Shown here piece by piece: positions 52,495-63,185 of a stretch of 64,000 nucleotides of DNA (position 1 is the first letter of the stretch; every line of letters begins with the position of its first letter). The notes under the pieces are model-generated. The model was not told the DNA's origin, did no database searches, and was given only the letters and a program-made list of their open reading frames with translations. This DNA is from Rhyacophila brunnea (Eukaryota; Arthropoda; Insecta; Trichoptera; Rhyacophilidae): positions 186,001 through 250,000 of the forward strand of contig JAGYXB010001967.1 in assembly GCA_022495005.1 (NCBI GenBank), given 5' to 3'. The position numbers and the translations under genes were made by a program.

Positions 52495-52777
52495 CTTAGC
52501 AACTAATAATAGTCTTTTACTTTTTACGGATTTTTCTGAAATAACTTTCTATACAAAACAAAATTTGCTGAAAAAAAATTCAATTCTGCTTAAAGATGGC
52601 TAAAAGTGCATAGCATAGTACAAGTGAATGCATTGGCATCGTGTTCTGATATATTCTAAAAGTTTCAAATGTCTAGCTAGTCGGAAAGTTAGTTAAAAAT
52701 CGATTGCAATTGTACTGGTACTGGACAAACAACCACCGGACAAACAAGAATACGAGCTAATAAAAACGTTGTAAAAT
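52495..52777 (-). repeat. dispersed repeat family C, copy 2
   Basis: It is the inverted counterpart of 16436-16680, starting around 'ttgctaggagc' and ending around 'aaaacgttgtaaaat'. It is somewhat longer than copy 1 because of extra bases near 52600-52625. Confidence 0.7.
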
Positions 52778-54055
52778 AGAAATAAGAATATATTATACTG
52801 CAGTTTACGTTAAAAACCTAAAACCATTCCCTGAATGTCCCGTGAGTAATATACATATTTTATCAACGGATTTCTTAGTAAATTATACTACCAAAGCCCG
52901 GGGTCCAGTATTCACGATGTGAACACATAATTTAAACAAAATTGCACAATATACTTTCTGTAGTAAATTTAAAATGAATTGGTTTGAAAATATTCATCGG
53001 TGAGTAACCGTATGGTTAATAAATACAGTTAGATCGAATGTAATATCTGTAAGTTTTAAGGATTACCCAAATCATTTACGTAGTATTATTATGACTAAAT
53101 TTAATCAAATCCAAACGGCACTGTTTTCATATTTTGCACCTATAAAACGTTATATATTGGACATACGAGAAGTCATAACGGCCAGTTGTACCGTGACAGT
53201 AAACACAGACCTAAGGCTATCGGCATTGGATTAGTAAAGTCGGTGATTATTTCACATCATCTTCCAGCAAGTAAAGGTGTTTGTTTACTCATCGACATGA
53301 AAAAAAGCGAAACATAATTTTTCTTTTGTCATTTCACTATCGGTGTCCGGTAAAAGTCATTGATTGCTCTGAGCTGTCAAATAGTTCGCGAGAAATTCAG
53401 TGCGCTGGCCGTGTTCTTAATTTGAAAAAAAGTGAATAGACAATAATATACAATTTTAAATATCTTATATAATTCGGTGCAACGTTAAAATAAACACAAC
53501 ATAAAATCGTATTTCAATTGGAATGGGAATGAAAAACGTGAGATAAGAAAATAGGTGTTGAAGTTAACTAAATCAATTAACACTAGATGTAAGTAGACAT
53601 AAAAGAAATCAAAAATATTTTTGGGAAGTAAATTGAACGAATTTTTAAAACTTAACAAAAAAATTAACTCCAAATTTAAAAAAAAGTTCATTCAACATCA
53701 TCATAAAACAATAAATTTATTTGTAAATACAGTGTGTAGTAATAAATCAGAAGATAAACGGTAAATGTCGGAAAAAAACTTCTTACAATTTTCATTATGT
53801 CAACTCCGAAGACATTATGGTAATATAATTGGACCAATATTACGACATAGCTTTTACTGAGATAAGCGAGATGCTTGTACATAGCCTTGATTTTTTTTTA
53901 TGTAAAAATATGTAAAACAAAATAAAACTTTGTCACTCGAAAATAACTATAAAAATAGTACAAGATCGCCAAGGAGTACAATTACCGTTTCTATTTTTAA
54001 TCACCTACAAACAATAAACAAATGTTTTAATGTTATTATATTTCTTTTGTTTCAG
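52778..54055. other. DNA just upstream of the transporter start exon
   Basis: It is AT-rich except for 53150-53430, where GC content rises and 'aattcagtgcgctggccgtg' (an initiator-like TCAGT) occurs. This could be an alternative promoter, but nothing decisive is seen. Confidence 0.3.
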
Positions 54056-54119
54056 GCAATATAAAAGTTGATGCAAAAAAGACTTCCGAATCTCTAATCG
54101 ACATTCAGAATTAATCACA
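54056..54119 (+). other. Tret1: 5'-UTR part of transporter exon with the start codon
   Basis: A pyrimidine-rich acceptor (tttcttttgtttcag) ends at 54055. The 64 bases that follow are untranslated up to the first ATG in the transporter frame, whose context (ATCACAATG) has A at -3. An acceptor upstream of the start codon implies at least one separate upstream UTR exon. Confidence 0.7.
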
Positions 54120-54182
54120 ATGAAGATGAACCTGTCTATAAAGAAACTATGGAAAGTTTGGCGGTACGGCGATCTAAGTATG
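54120..54182 (+). CDS. Tret1: facilitated trehalose/sugar transporter, first coding exon (N-terminus)
   Basis: Twenty-one codons, MKMNLSIKKLWKVWRYGDLSM, end in phase 0 at a GTAAGG donor starting at 54183. The peptide is basic and hydrophilic, as expected for the cytosolic N-terminus of an MFS sugar porter ahead of TM1. The next exon (61602) starts in phase 0 and continues V-L-A-A-L-A-A, so the join preserves the frame. The start was chosen because it follows directly from a UTR with a spliced acceptor and has a good initiation context. A second Met is at codon 3. Assignment to the Tret1-like family comes mainly from the following exon, and the short N-terminus alone would not identify it. Confidence 0.8.
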
Positions 54183-57100
54183 GTAAGGATTTCACAATGT
54201 TAACATTTAAATTTATGAAAACCTTACAATACATTAATTGTCAATGGCACTTATATTAATAGGTAGGTGCTCATATGCCATACATAAACAATAAAAAAAT
54301 AAATGAAGTTATTCGGACGTTCTTAATTCAAACATCTTGAAAAGTAATAATTAATGATATACAAACGCCAAGGGTGATCAAGTTACGTAAATCGACTTAA
54401 AATTTAAATAACTGTTAATTTTACATACTTGATTGTTTTTAATATTCTGTAAATGAGTTCAAAAAATATTAACGGTTTATCTGATCTTTTTGATGTATGC
54501 TTTACAGTTGTTATGAAAATAATAACAGCATTGTATATACCATATCCATGGGGAAATACACCTACAACCTACAATTCCATTGAAATAAGTTCAGTAGGTA
54601 GTTGTATAGATAAATATATAAGATTAAATGTCACTAGTACTCAACACATAAATTTATTAAAGTAAGCAGAAATATCTTAATAAATTTAGCCGCTGAGGAT
54701 TAAACGAGTAGGTACAGGTGACATCTAATTAAAAAATAAGTAGCATGCAGTTTCACATTACCACATCATACATCTGTGGAACAAAATATGGAACTGATTT
54801 GTATGAAAAGTAAAACGCATTTAAATAGTAACATTGGATTATATAACGTAGATTCATATGTATATTACATGCGCTGTTATTATTTTCATGTATTTGAATT
54901 CGTTAAATTCTCAGTTATTCATTGACATACATATACCTTAATTTAATAAACCTCTTAAAATATAATACGAATTGAGTGATAGAACACCGTATAGATTCCA
55001 TTTTTAAAAAATCTGATGAAATTCAATTAACTCATAGATATTAGAAGATTTCGATTTTGTACAGTAAAAAAACATTTGAGAAAATTAAACGCGTGAAATT
55101 CAAAAGCCATAATTAAAAAAAGTAATAAAAAAATGCCACAATATAACTGGTTCGTTGGAATCGCAGTTGACAGTCTGTCGCTTAGTATAATAATACTATT
55201 TACGTAACATGGCAGCGCAAAAAAGTTTATTATGAAATTTACGCTTCGACGAATCCTAATTCTAGTATGTATAGGGATATTCAACGAAAAAAACATTAGG
55301 ACTAAAAGTAATCACACAGAAAATTTGTATAGACTTGATTTAAGTAATTCAGTAGAGTCGTGTAGAAGCATAAATATATATGGGGTGATTGTGTTAACTA
55401 TAACTAACTCATTACTAATTAAATACACTTGCATGGTTTGAAATCTGATAAAATATGTACATAATAATATGATAACGTGAGCAAGTTTTTGAACAATGAT
55501 AGATTGTTGATTCGAATATTTAAATGAACGATCACAAAAAGTCGGGTAGGTTAAAACCAAACACAAAAAAGGTTTATAGTAACGGTTGACTGTTTCATTA
55601 AACGAAAAAAAAGGTCATGATAGTCATAAAATTATGTGGAATAATACATAATAATATATTGTATTATATTTTAATCAATCAATCTTTCCACCAAGAATTA
55701 TAAGTTAACACAGATACTGTGTATAGCTATGTCAGTAATAAACGTAAAATTTAACAGCCATTTTCTTTATTCAATGCTAACAACGCGACATGATTGTTTC
55801 TATAATTCCAGCAAGTGCCGTCATATAAATAGTTTAAAGAAACTTTCTATAATAGTATGTATGTAGTCATAGTTAAGATGAGATGCTACTGCATAATAAG
55901 GCTGTGTTTTAAAATTATGGTACTATTTACAATTATTTGTATGATATTTTTATTACGTTTAATCGGAAATAGACAGGTTGCGGGCCGCTGTTTGAAGCGG
56001 ATATTCGATAGTTATATTTTGAAATTACTGTAATGCAGACTGGCGTTTAGTTTATAATCATACACGTGCTTGGCAACAACTTGCGAATGCAGTAAATTTC
56101 ATACCATTATGAAAACCATATGTTAAACGCTCGCCTACTACATGAACTTGACATTCGATGGATCAGTAGGGAGATTAAAATGTATCAGATTAAGCACCCA
56201 TCACGAGCCGTCCTCTCAATTCAATTATGTGCGGCAGGATTTCTCAACTGGGGGTCACATGGTAACATAAAACGGAAGGGGAGGGCACAGTCAGAATATT
56301 ATATTTAAAATACTATCCCACTATAGCATTTGGAAACTCATAAAAGATGACATGGTCATTGGACTTGATATGCATGATATACCTACGCACATCGGGTATA
56401 TCTATATAGGTATGCAGTTCGCCGTATAACACTTCACCGTGAAATGTTGTATAGGAAATAAATGGCCGTATATTAAAGACCGTTCTAGACCGAACTAAAA
56501 TTCATGTCAAAATAAAACACGGTCCTTGTCTGTTTACACTTTACAGAAAGCCAGCATTGAAAATAGCCGATATATTGGATTATTTGTTAGGTTAGGTTAG
56601 ATTTACATTCTTGAATTCAATAATTTTGCCAAAATCAGCTATAAATAAATATATAATATAATATCTAATAAAATTGGAGACCGTATAGAATATGGTCATC
56701 TCTTTCCGACAAGAAAGCTCACGGCTAACTGTGCTACGGTGAAACGTTTTACGTACAATTTACATGTAATCATCTGTTACCATAGTGTATGCGGTGAAAG
56801 TTTTTGATGTATTTGCGATGAGCACTAGCTTTGGGTCTATCATTACATATAATTTTCTCACCTCGTCATTTTAATATTTTTAATCCAATCCTTCGAAACT
56901 GTCTAGAAGTACATAACGAATAAAATAAATTAGAGATTCTGTCTTATTTTATGCATTTTGACATATTACGCACATTGATAAAAATGTGCAGTAAATGATG
57001 TAATTAATTAAGATACAGGTCAGATACAAACTATTTGGCATCTTATACCGCTAATAAAATGTGCCACTTTTCAATAAAAAAAAATGAACATTTCACTGAT

Positions 57101-58982
57101 ATTGGGAAAAATCCGTGACGAAAATTGTTATTTTTCCGACACGCAGAGGTGACTAAACAGATAGTCGGGTTAGGAAGGCGACAGAAAAGACCACTAGATA
57201 ATACACAGATCATCGTTCATGACGGTTGAGTGAATTGATACCAGTGATGTAATTTGGCCAATATAGAATTGATTTTCAAGGAAGGTGAACGCGGACGTTC
57301 CTTAAAGATATTAGCGTGACATCTCAATGTCCTCAACCTCCTTTATGCTCAACCAAACATCATCAAGTACGACAAATAACCGTGAAAGCTTCAAGTAATG
57401 GTATAACTTTCTGTATTACGCAATTAGGTTATGATCTCCGATAAGGACACAATTTGATAGTATACCAACACGAATTGATTTAATTTTATCTCAGATTTAA
57501 ACAATATTTCCGGCATTTTATTTCAAAACCGTTATTTTATAAAATTAAAACATCTGAATATGATTTTATTTTTCATTTTAATTAATAGGTAACATTAACC
57601 ATCGAACAAAAGAAGCTTGAGAAATATTAGAATTAAAAAAAAGCTTTTATAATAATATTAATAATGTTCATGACAGTTATATATATCTCCGCGATAATAT
57701 AAACAAAATAATGGTTGTAAAATAAATGTTAATTTAGTAAAAACATAAATAAACTGTTAATAAGGGTACAACGGATGTAATTGTCTGCAGCTGAATAATT
57801 GAATACTTGAACATACTTGAATAATTGAACTTTATTTATATGGCAGCATTTAATATAAACTTGATCTACGCAGTTCGTAATTCGAATGACATCTTTGAAA
57901 TATAGTTTTTAATACAAAATCGTAACATTAATAAATTATTATGTATCTGTGTGAATAAATAGTTACATAATATCCACGATTTCTCAATCTAACTAAACAG
58001 ATCAGATTAATTTAATTGAAATGATAAATATTATTCTTTGAGATTTTTTGTTAATGTCATTAATACAAAAATACTGAAATAAACGGTTTATTCATACTAA
58101 AAATTTTCCTAATTGATTGACGTTTTACGAAGGCATTTTTTCAGCATATTGGGTATACGATTGTACTGACAATGATTTCGTGTAATTCTCAGAGATTTTC
58201 CTGTAAAAATCGCTGGAGGCAATTTAATTTAACATCAGTACAATGTTTGTATGTTAAAAATATGGGTGATAGGTACATGATACACGAGTTTGTAAGAAAA
58301 TTAGTGGTTTTTATTTGCCACCAGTATCGCGCGTTTAGGTTCTATCTCTGTACAAGAAGCTTTTCTTTCACATCTTTGCCCCAAACTGTTTCATATATAC
58401 CTACATAATTTGAAACACCTATCAGAAATTTATAATCACTAGATGTTACTTACTTGTACCTATTTGTTTAATCTTCTACACCTCAATTAATCACTTATAT
58501 AAATCAATCATAGATTGGAATGCAATAATTACTGTTTTTCTCAGTACGAATTTCAATTTGCATAAACCATTTGTTGCACATTATTTAGAATGTAGGTATA
58601 TTACACAATAACCAACAATAAATAGGATGTAATGTTTTTTTAATGATGATATTTATACACAAAGTCTTCGTTCTTCGTTAAATGGGACAATTGATAACAT
58701 TTCAATCACGATTTGAAGACCAATCAAATGAGTCGATTTATGTAACAATCGTTAACGAAATCGCTTATTATAATACAAAACTCCAAACGGGATAAAAGCA
58801 TAAAAAATAGGTATTTTATACAACAGCCGATTGTACCTATTCTTTAAGTGCAAATCAAATACAAATTCTTCATCCAAGTCTATAGGAAGGGTGTGATTAC
58901 GTGGCAGATGGCGGGGGAAAGGATATTATGCATGTGGTCAATTTTCAATGAGTCTTTATTACCATAAGTACAATAAAATACA

Positions 58983-59230
58983 ACGATGGTCGAACGGCTA
59001 ACGTGTCAGCTTATAATATAGTGGGTCCCAGGTTCAAATCCTGGGTCTGGCAATTACAACTATTGTTTTTCAATGATGTGTGTTTGGAGTCAGATTATGA
59101 ACCTAATCGGTTGAGCAAGTGGCTAACATAAATTTCTCGTAAAAACAAAAAAAAAATAGTTAATACAAACCTCCACTTTGTAGAGGTCCATACTATGATC
59201 TTTTTAGGATTGGATATGGTCAAAAAAAAT
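58983..59230 (+). mobile_element. tRNA-derived SINE, family S, full-length-like copy
   Basis: The head resembles a tRNA, with A-box-like TGGTCGAACGG near 58986 and a strong T-arm CCCAGG-TTCAAAT-CCTGGG (B box GGTTCAAATCC) near 59030. The body carries 'ggttgagcaagtggctaaca' and 'tttctcgtaaaaacaaaa', and the tail is A-rich. The body recurs at 46880-47040, 50076-50205 and 60061-60300. It is RNA polymerase III-type and depends on a LINE for movement. Confidence 0.8.
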
Positions 59231-59238
59231 ATACAGTG

Positions 59239-59385
59239 CCACAAATTTATCTGGGAAATTGATGGGGGAGCAACAGTCGAAAACTAACCAATCAAGACTC
59301 GCAACTGAACAGAATCTGACAGTGGAATGACGTTTTCAATATGGCGTTATTTTAATTCCATTTTTGTCCGCTCTACAGTTTGTGG
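59239..59385. mobile_element. MITE family E, copy 2 (diverged)
   Basis: It is a diverged direct copy of 37142-37296 with shared interior motifs ('gtcgaaaactaaccaatcaa', 'aatctgacag', 'tggcgttat'). The left end is CCACAAATTTATCTG; the right end is shortened to CAGTTTGTGG. It lies immediately 3' of a SINE (58983-59230). Confidence 0.7.
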
Positions 59386-60060
59386 GACTGTACGTAAACG
59401 TAGGTAGAGATTAAGTACATAAAGTGTTTTTTTATGGAGTAATTCACGTTAAATAAAATTTTATCGTATTATTTATCACTCAACTGGCATATTACTATTG
59501 TGTATAGCTTCTCACGTAATCGGTATGCATTTGAAATTAAAGTTTACGTAAGAAATTTTTAAGTCATAATGTTTCGTCTCACTCAATTATATACCACATT
59601 CGATAATAACAATATATAATATGAGACGCAGTCCGGCTGAGCGGCCGATTGTTAATTCTAACCTTGGCAGTGAAGCCGCACGATGACCGGCGGTTGACGG
59701 TCACTGCCGATCATAATGACAGATGATCGCGAGATAATTTTCTCATATTAAATTATTTAGATATACATGGATTGTTACTGGTGATTTTATTAAAGTGCAT
59801 TGGATGCACCTCGTTCTTTAATGGTTATATGACATTGCAACTAGGCACTTACATAACGTATTTATAATTTATTTATTGACTTTTTAAAAGGCATATATAA
59901 TTAATTATTGATAGCGCCATTTATGTGTTATGTTATGAAAGTTTTTTCATCTATATAGGTTTAGTTCAATGTCATGATCATATTATTTACCGATCGTTAG
60001 GTTTTTACTTCATTTTATAATATATATGTTATACAGTGGTAAAATAAAATTATACCACTG

Positions 60061-60300
60061 TATAGACAACATCCTTCACGGCCTCCACAGTGTGAAGGTT
60101 TGTATTAACAGATTTGCATTTTTACGAGAAATGGATGTTAGCCACTTGCTTAACCTATTAGGTCCATAAGTACTATTACACTGACTCATACACAAATTGA
60201 AAATGAATATGAGTAAGTACTTGACAGACGTAGGATTCGAACCTGGGACCCACGACGCTATAGGCCGACGCTTAAGCCGCGCGGCCATTGTGGGCGTGGG
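60061..60300 (-). mobile_element. tRNA-derived SINE, family S, inverted full-length-like copy
   Basis: On the minus strand it shows A-box-like TGGCCGCGCGG and B box GGTTCGAATCC in CCCAGG-TTCGAAT-CCTACG. The shared body 'ggttaagcaagtggctaaca' and 'tttctcgtaaaaatgcaaat' follows, and then 'cttcacactgtggaggcc'. It lies in the transporter intron about 1 kb from the direct-strand copy, so the two could pair in the pre-mRNA. Confidence 0.8.
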
Positions 60301-60628
60301 AAAATATACCAACTATAAACCGGAAGCACCCTCAGGATCGGAAGACGAGTGGCGGAAAACAGACTTGATAACCGCATTCTGGCGGCCATTCAAACGTAAT
60401 TCTACCTTCAAAAACTCTCCGGAACACTTAGTTAGCGAACCTATAAAAGTTTTTGTTTATTTTTTTATATTACAATGTGAAATACCTATACTAATGACTT
60501 ATAATTTTTCTATTTTTTTTTAACTTGCATATACCTAATGCGTAAATTTCCATTTTCTCTCATCAGACTTGTTTGCGTATTGTTATTCGGCCATGTGTCG
60601 GTGTTAGTGCGAGTAGCGAGTACTAATG

Positions 60629-61200
60629 ATTAGTACCATGGCCCCAAAAAAAGGGGGCTGACAGGGCTCTAGCCTGGGGGCCCGGAGTGGCTAGTTAAGT
60701 GAGATATACATACACTACAAATTTGCTGTATTAGTAAAAAAGTCGCCTGCGGCGCTATTATACATAAAGAATATTTACATAATGTGCGATGCAATTTGAT
60801 TTGATATGAAGATTGATATAGTTAGATGACAATTCATGTGTAGAATTTTATTTTGTAATTATTTTTAATGTGTTTCCTCACCATAAAAATGGCCATTTAT
60901 CCAATAGGCATGTCAACGGGTCTCATGTTACTTGACCACCATAAAGAGGGTGGCGATTAGTGCTTCATAAAATGATGCTGAGTGGCGACAATTCAATAAA
61001 TCAAATTTAAAAATACAAACTTGCTAAAAATACACAACCCTTAATTTGACCTCAAAGAACCGTGTGATTCCGCGGAATATCATTTGGGGAACACTATTGT
61101 AAAAAATCACACTGCCCTTCACCTTAGCGATAGGTAGGGGGGGCATCCAAAAATCCTGGCCTGAGGGCCCGCTTCAGGATGTGGGGGCCATGATTAGTAC
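60629..61200. mobile_element. hAT-like non-autonomous element (556 bp) in transporter intron
   Basis: Body 60637-61192 starts CATGGCCCC and ends GGGGGCCATG, flanked by an exact 8-bp duplication ATTAGTAC at 60629-60636 and 61193-61200. Imperfect GC-rich subterminal inverted repeats follow inside each end (left CTAGCCTGGGGGCCCG, right CCTGGCCTGAGGGCCCG). The interior is AT-rich and non-coding. TSD length suggests hAT; the CATGG terminus is not the commonest hAT end. Confidence 0.82.
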
Positions 61201-61601
61201 TAAACCCGTGAAAACAAGGCCTTACATGGAGAATATTATGGTGGTCGAAAGAGTGGAGGTTATATAAATAAACTTTCTTAAACGAGGAATAGTCGTGATC
61301 CATTTGAATGTTGAATTCTCTGAATCAAACACGCATTGCCTACCTATATAATTAATGCCAGACGCACGTTAACCTACATCTACTGCTTCACTGGTGATCT
61401 AGCAACTACGCCACCAAGGGTTTCAATTATAATAAATATAGGAATTTTGCTATATTTACACGTATTACTGAATAAATAAATAAGCTACGCTTATTATTAT
61501 TATCAATTCTATGGTTACGGATATGAAACACAGTTTTATGTAGTTGGGGGCGTATAACCATAACCTATTCATTATTTTAATGTCTTATATCTTTTCTCCA
61601 G

Positions 61602-61731
61602 GTATTGGCAGCACTTGCAGCCCAATCCATCAACATATCTGTGGGAGTGTGCCAAGGATATTCTGCAGTGCTGCTTCCTCAGCTGGCATCCGACAGACCT
61701 GACTTCAGTGCGGAGCAAGCCTCGTGGATAG
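61602..61731 (+). CDS. Tret1: facilitated trehalose/sugar transporter, second coding exon (TM1 and Q-A-S-W motif)
   Basis: The acceptor (cttttctccag) precedes 61602 and the donor GTAAAT starts at 61732. The 130-bp exon encodes 43 codons plus one base. It starts VLAALAAQSINISVGVCQGY and continues SAVLLPQLASDRPDFSAEQA, then SWI. The first part is a hydrophobic TM1 with the small-residue G-x-C-x-G-Y-S-A pattern. The L-P-Q-L segment and the acidic loop ending E-Q-A-S-W-I are the conserved run into TM2 of insect Tret1-like MFS sugar porters (family knowledge: usually about 450-550 residues, 12 TMs, moving trehalose or other sugars across the plasma membrane). The exon ends in phase 1, and later exons (TM2-TM12) are not found before 64000. 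Substrate cannot be told from this part; other insect sugar transporters share these motifs. Confidence 0.92.
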
Positions 61732-62523
61732 GTAAATAACATATAATTAACAGTTATTTAAATGTAGCTGATAAAATTACATGCCACTTCAGTTAATATT
61801 ACATATTATATACTTATTACATTTGAAAATCTATTCACAATACAAAGGTAAATGAAAAAAGATTGGGAAAGATTTGTAATCCCGCATAAGACACAAATAT
61901 ATCATGTTGTATGATCGATCCAAAATCAAGGACCCAACGGGTTGGGCGAATTTTCGTAATATGTCTGTTTACATAACCGGTCATATGTGCATTGTACGTA
62001 AATTTAGTCGTAAAACAGTTCACCGTGAGCTGTCACATTGTCACATTGCGATAAAAAATACGCATTGTTCGTGGAGCATTGCAGAGTAATTCTCCAAATT
62101 TATTACATAAAAAAAAACATTGGTTTGATATAAATTGGTATCAAACATATGCTAATACTGGTATCATTATTATCAGATATTTGATAGGTATGTACGACTT
62201 GATACTTACGAGCAGACCTACTTACTAACCTAATTTTGCATCATTCATAATTTTCATCAATCTATATAACATATTTGTATTTCTAATGTAGGTACCTACT
62301 TACTTACAATTTTCCTATATCTTTCGATTGTTTTCCGGTGATTTTCATTATGTATTTTTTAAAATGTTTAATTTAGACACGAATTTATTCTCAATACTGT
62401 ACGGCTATATATTTCCGTTAAAACAGCTCAGGGTGAACTGTGATACGGCCATCAGCATACATCACTCAGTGGAGGCCCATATGCTACATTTATGAACGAA
62501 TGGACAATTAACCGCTTGCATAA
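61732..62523 (+). other. next transporter intron, first part; nothing else recognised
   Basis: The sequence after the donor of the second coding exon is AT-rich and shows no further sugar-transporter exon. Two stretches near 61990-62045 and 62420-62455 resemble each other around a 'gttcaccgtgagctgt' type motif, probably remnants of an old repeat. Confidence 0.4.
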
Positions 62524-63185
62524 TCGTTTGTGTTGAGTATTCTTGAATATGCAAGCATTATTTGGAGTCCTAATAGGTCCATCCACACAATTAAGTTGGA
62601 TCGAGTCCAGAATAGATTTCTTAGATTTCTCTACTTAAGAACACACGGCTTCTTTCCTTATGATAATGATAATAAAATGAATTTCCCGACTCGTTTTCTT
62701 CTGGGTATGCTATCAATGAAATCCCTGTCCACCCGAAGAGTGATTGTTCTTTTAAAGCATTTCTTTTTACTTCTTCGTGGGTTCATTTACAATCCGTATA
62801 TACAGGCAAATATTAATTTTCATGTTCCCACCAATATCACTCGTAGCTCTACGGTCTTCAAGATACCTCGTCGCACGACAGATGTTATGTTTCATGATGC
62901 TGTGTATCGTGCAATTAACTTATTTGATGGCACCATAAAGCTTGATTTATTATAATGTTTGTGGACGTGTTAAATAGGTCAAATTTATAATTGTATATAT
63001 TATCATGTTTCTTTAATATTTACAATATACAAATGCTGTCTTTTCTACTTTCTTGTTATATTAGTTGTTATTTGTAATTAAGATATTTTTATATTTTTAT
63101 AATTTTGTATTTATTATGTATTATGGCGCATTGGCCAATCGCTGTAATGCCGTAATACTCTTTTTCTAAAAAAATAAATAATAAT
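62524..63185 (+). mobile_element. 5'-truncated non-LTR retrotransposon (jockey/CR1-like RT C-terminus)
   Basis: After a stop at 62521, an open frame runs to 62955. It opens SFVLSILEYASIIWSPNRS, continues with I-H-T-I-K-L-D-R-V-Q-N-R-F-L-R-F, and ends in L-D-L-L. This is the tail of a non-LTR reverse transcriptase (S-I-L-E-Y-A-S-x-x-W-S-P, then x-x-Q-x-R-F-L-R-F), as in jockey and CR1 clades. The frame is intact to its natural stop, so the insertion is not very old. A roughly 200-bp 3' region then ends in an A-rich tail (aaaaaaataaataataata) near 63165-63185. The element is severely 5'-truncated, with no catalytic RT core or endonuclease, and cannot move by itself. It sits in the transporter intron in the sense orientation. 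Confidence 0.85.

Larger units (their letters stand above)
54183..61601 (+). other. intron of the Tret1-like gene (7.4 kb)
   Basis: The span between the two coding exons has GT...AG ends. From 54183 to about 58980 nothing is recognisable beyond AT-rich DNA and a short relic near 56570-56595 that matches the TTAGG-containing fold-back element at 39285. The 3' half carries SINE copies at 58983-59230 and 60061-60300, a small MITE at 59239-59385 and a hAT-like element at 60637-61192, listed separately. Confidence 0.75.

Noticed and set aside
7362..52777. One large segmental inverted duplication linking 7-17 kb with 45-53 kb
   Set aside because: The inverted pairs keep the same order on both sides (B, D, C) instead of reversed order, and intervening sequence does not match, so they are independent insertions.
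55027..55566. Several 69-89-codon frames on both strands in the transporter intron
   Set aside because: Overlapping frames on opposite strands with no conserved motifs; intronic noise.
58983..59052. Functional tRNA gene
   Set aside because: The T-arm is good but there is no proper acceptor pairing or anticodon arm, and the SINE body follows.
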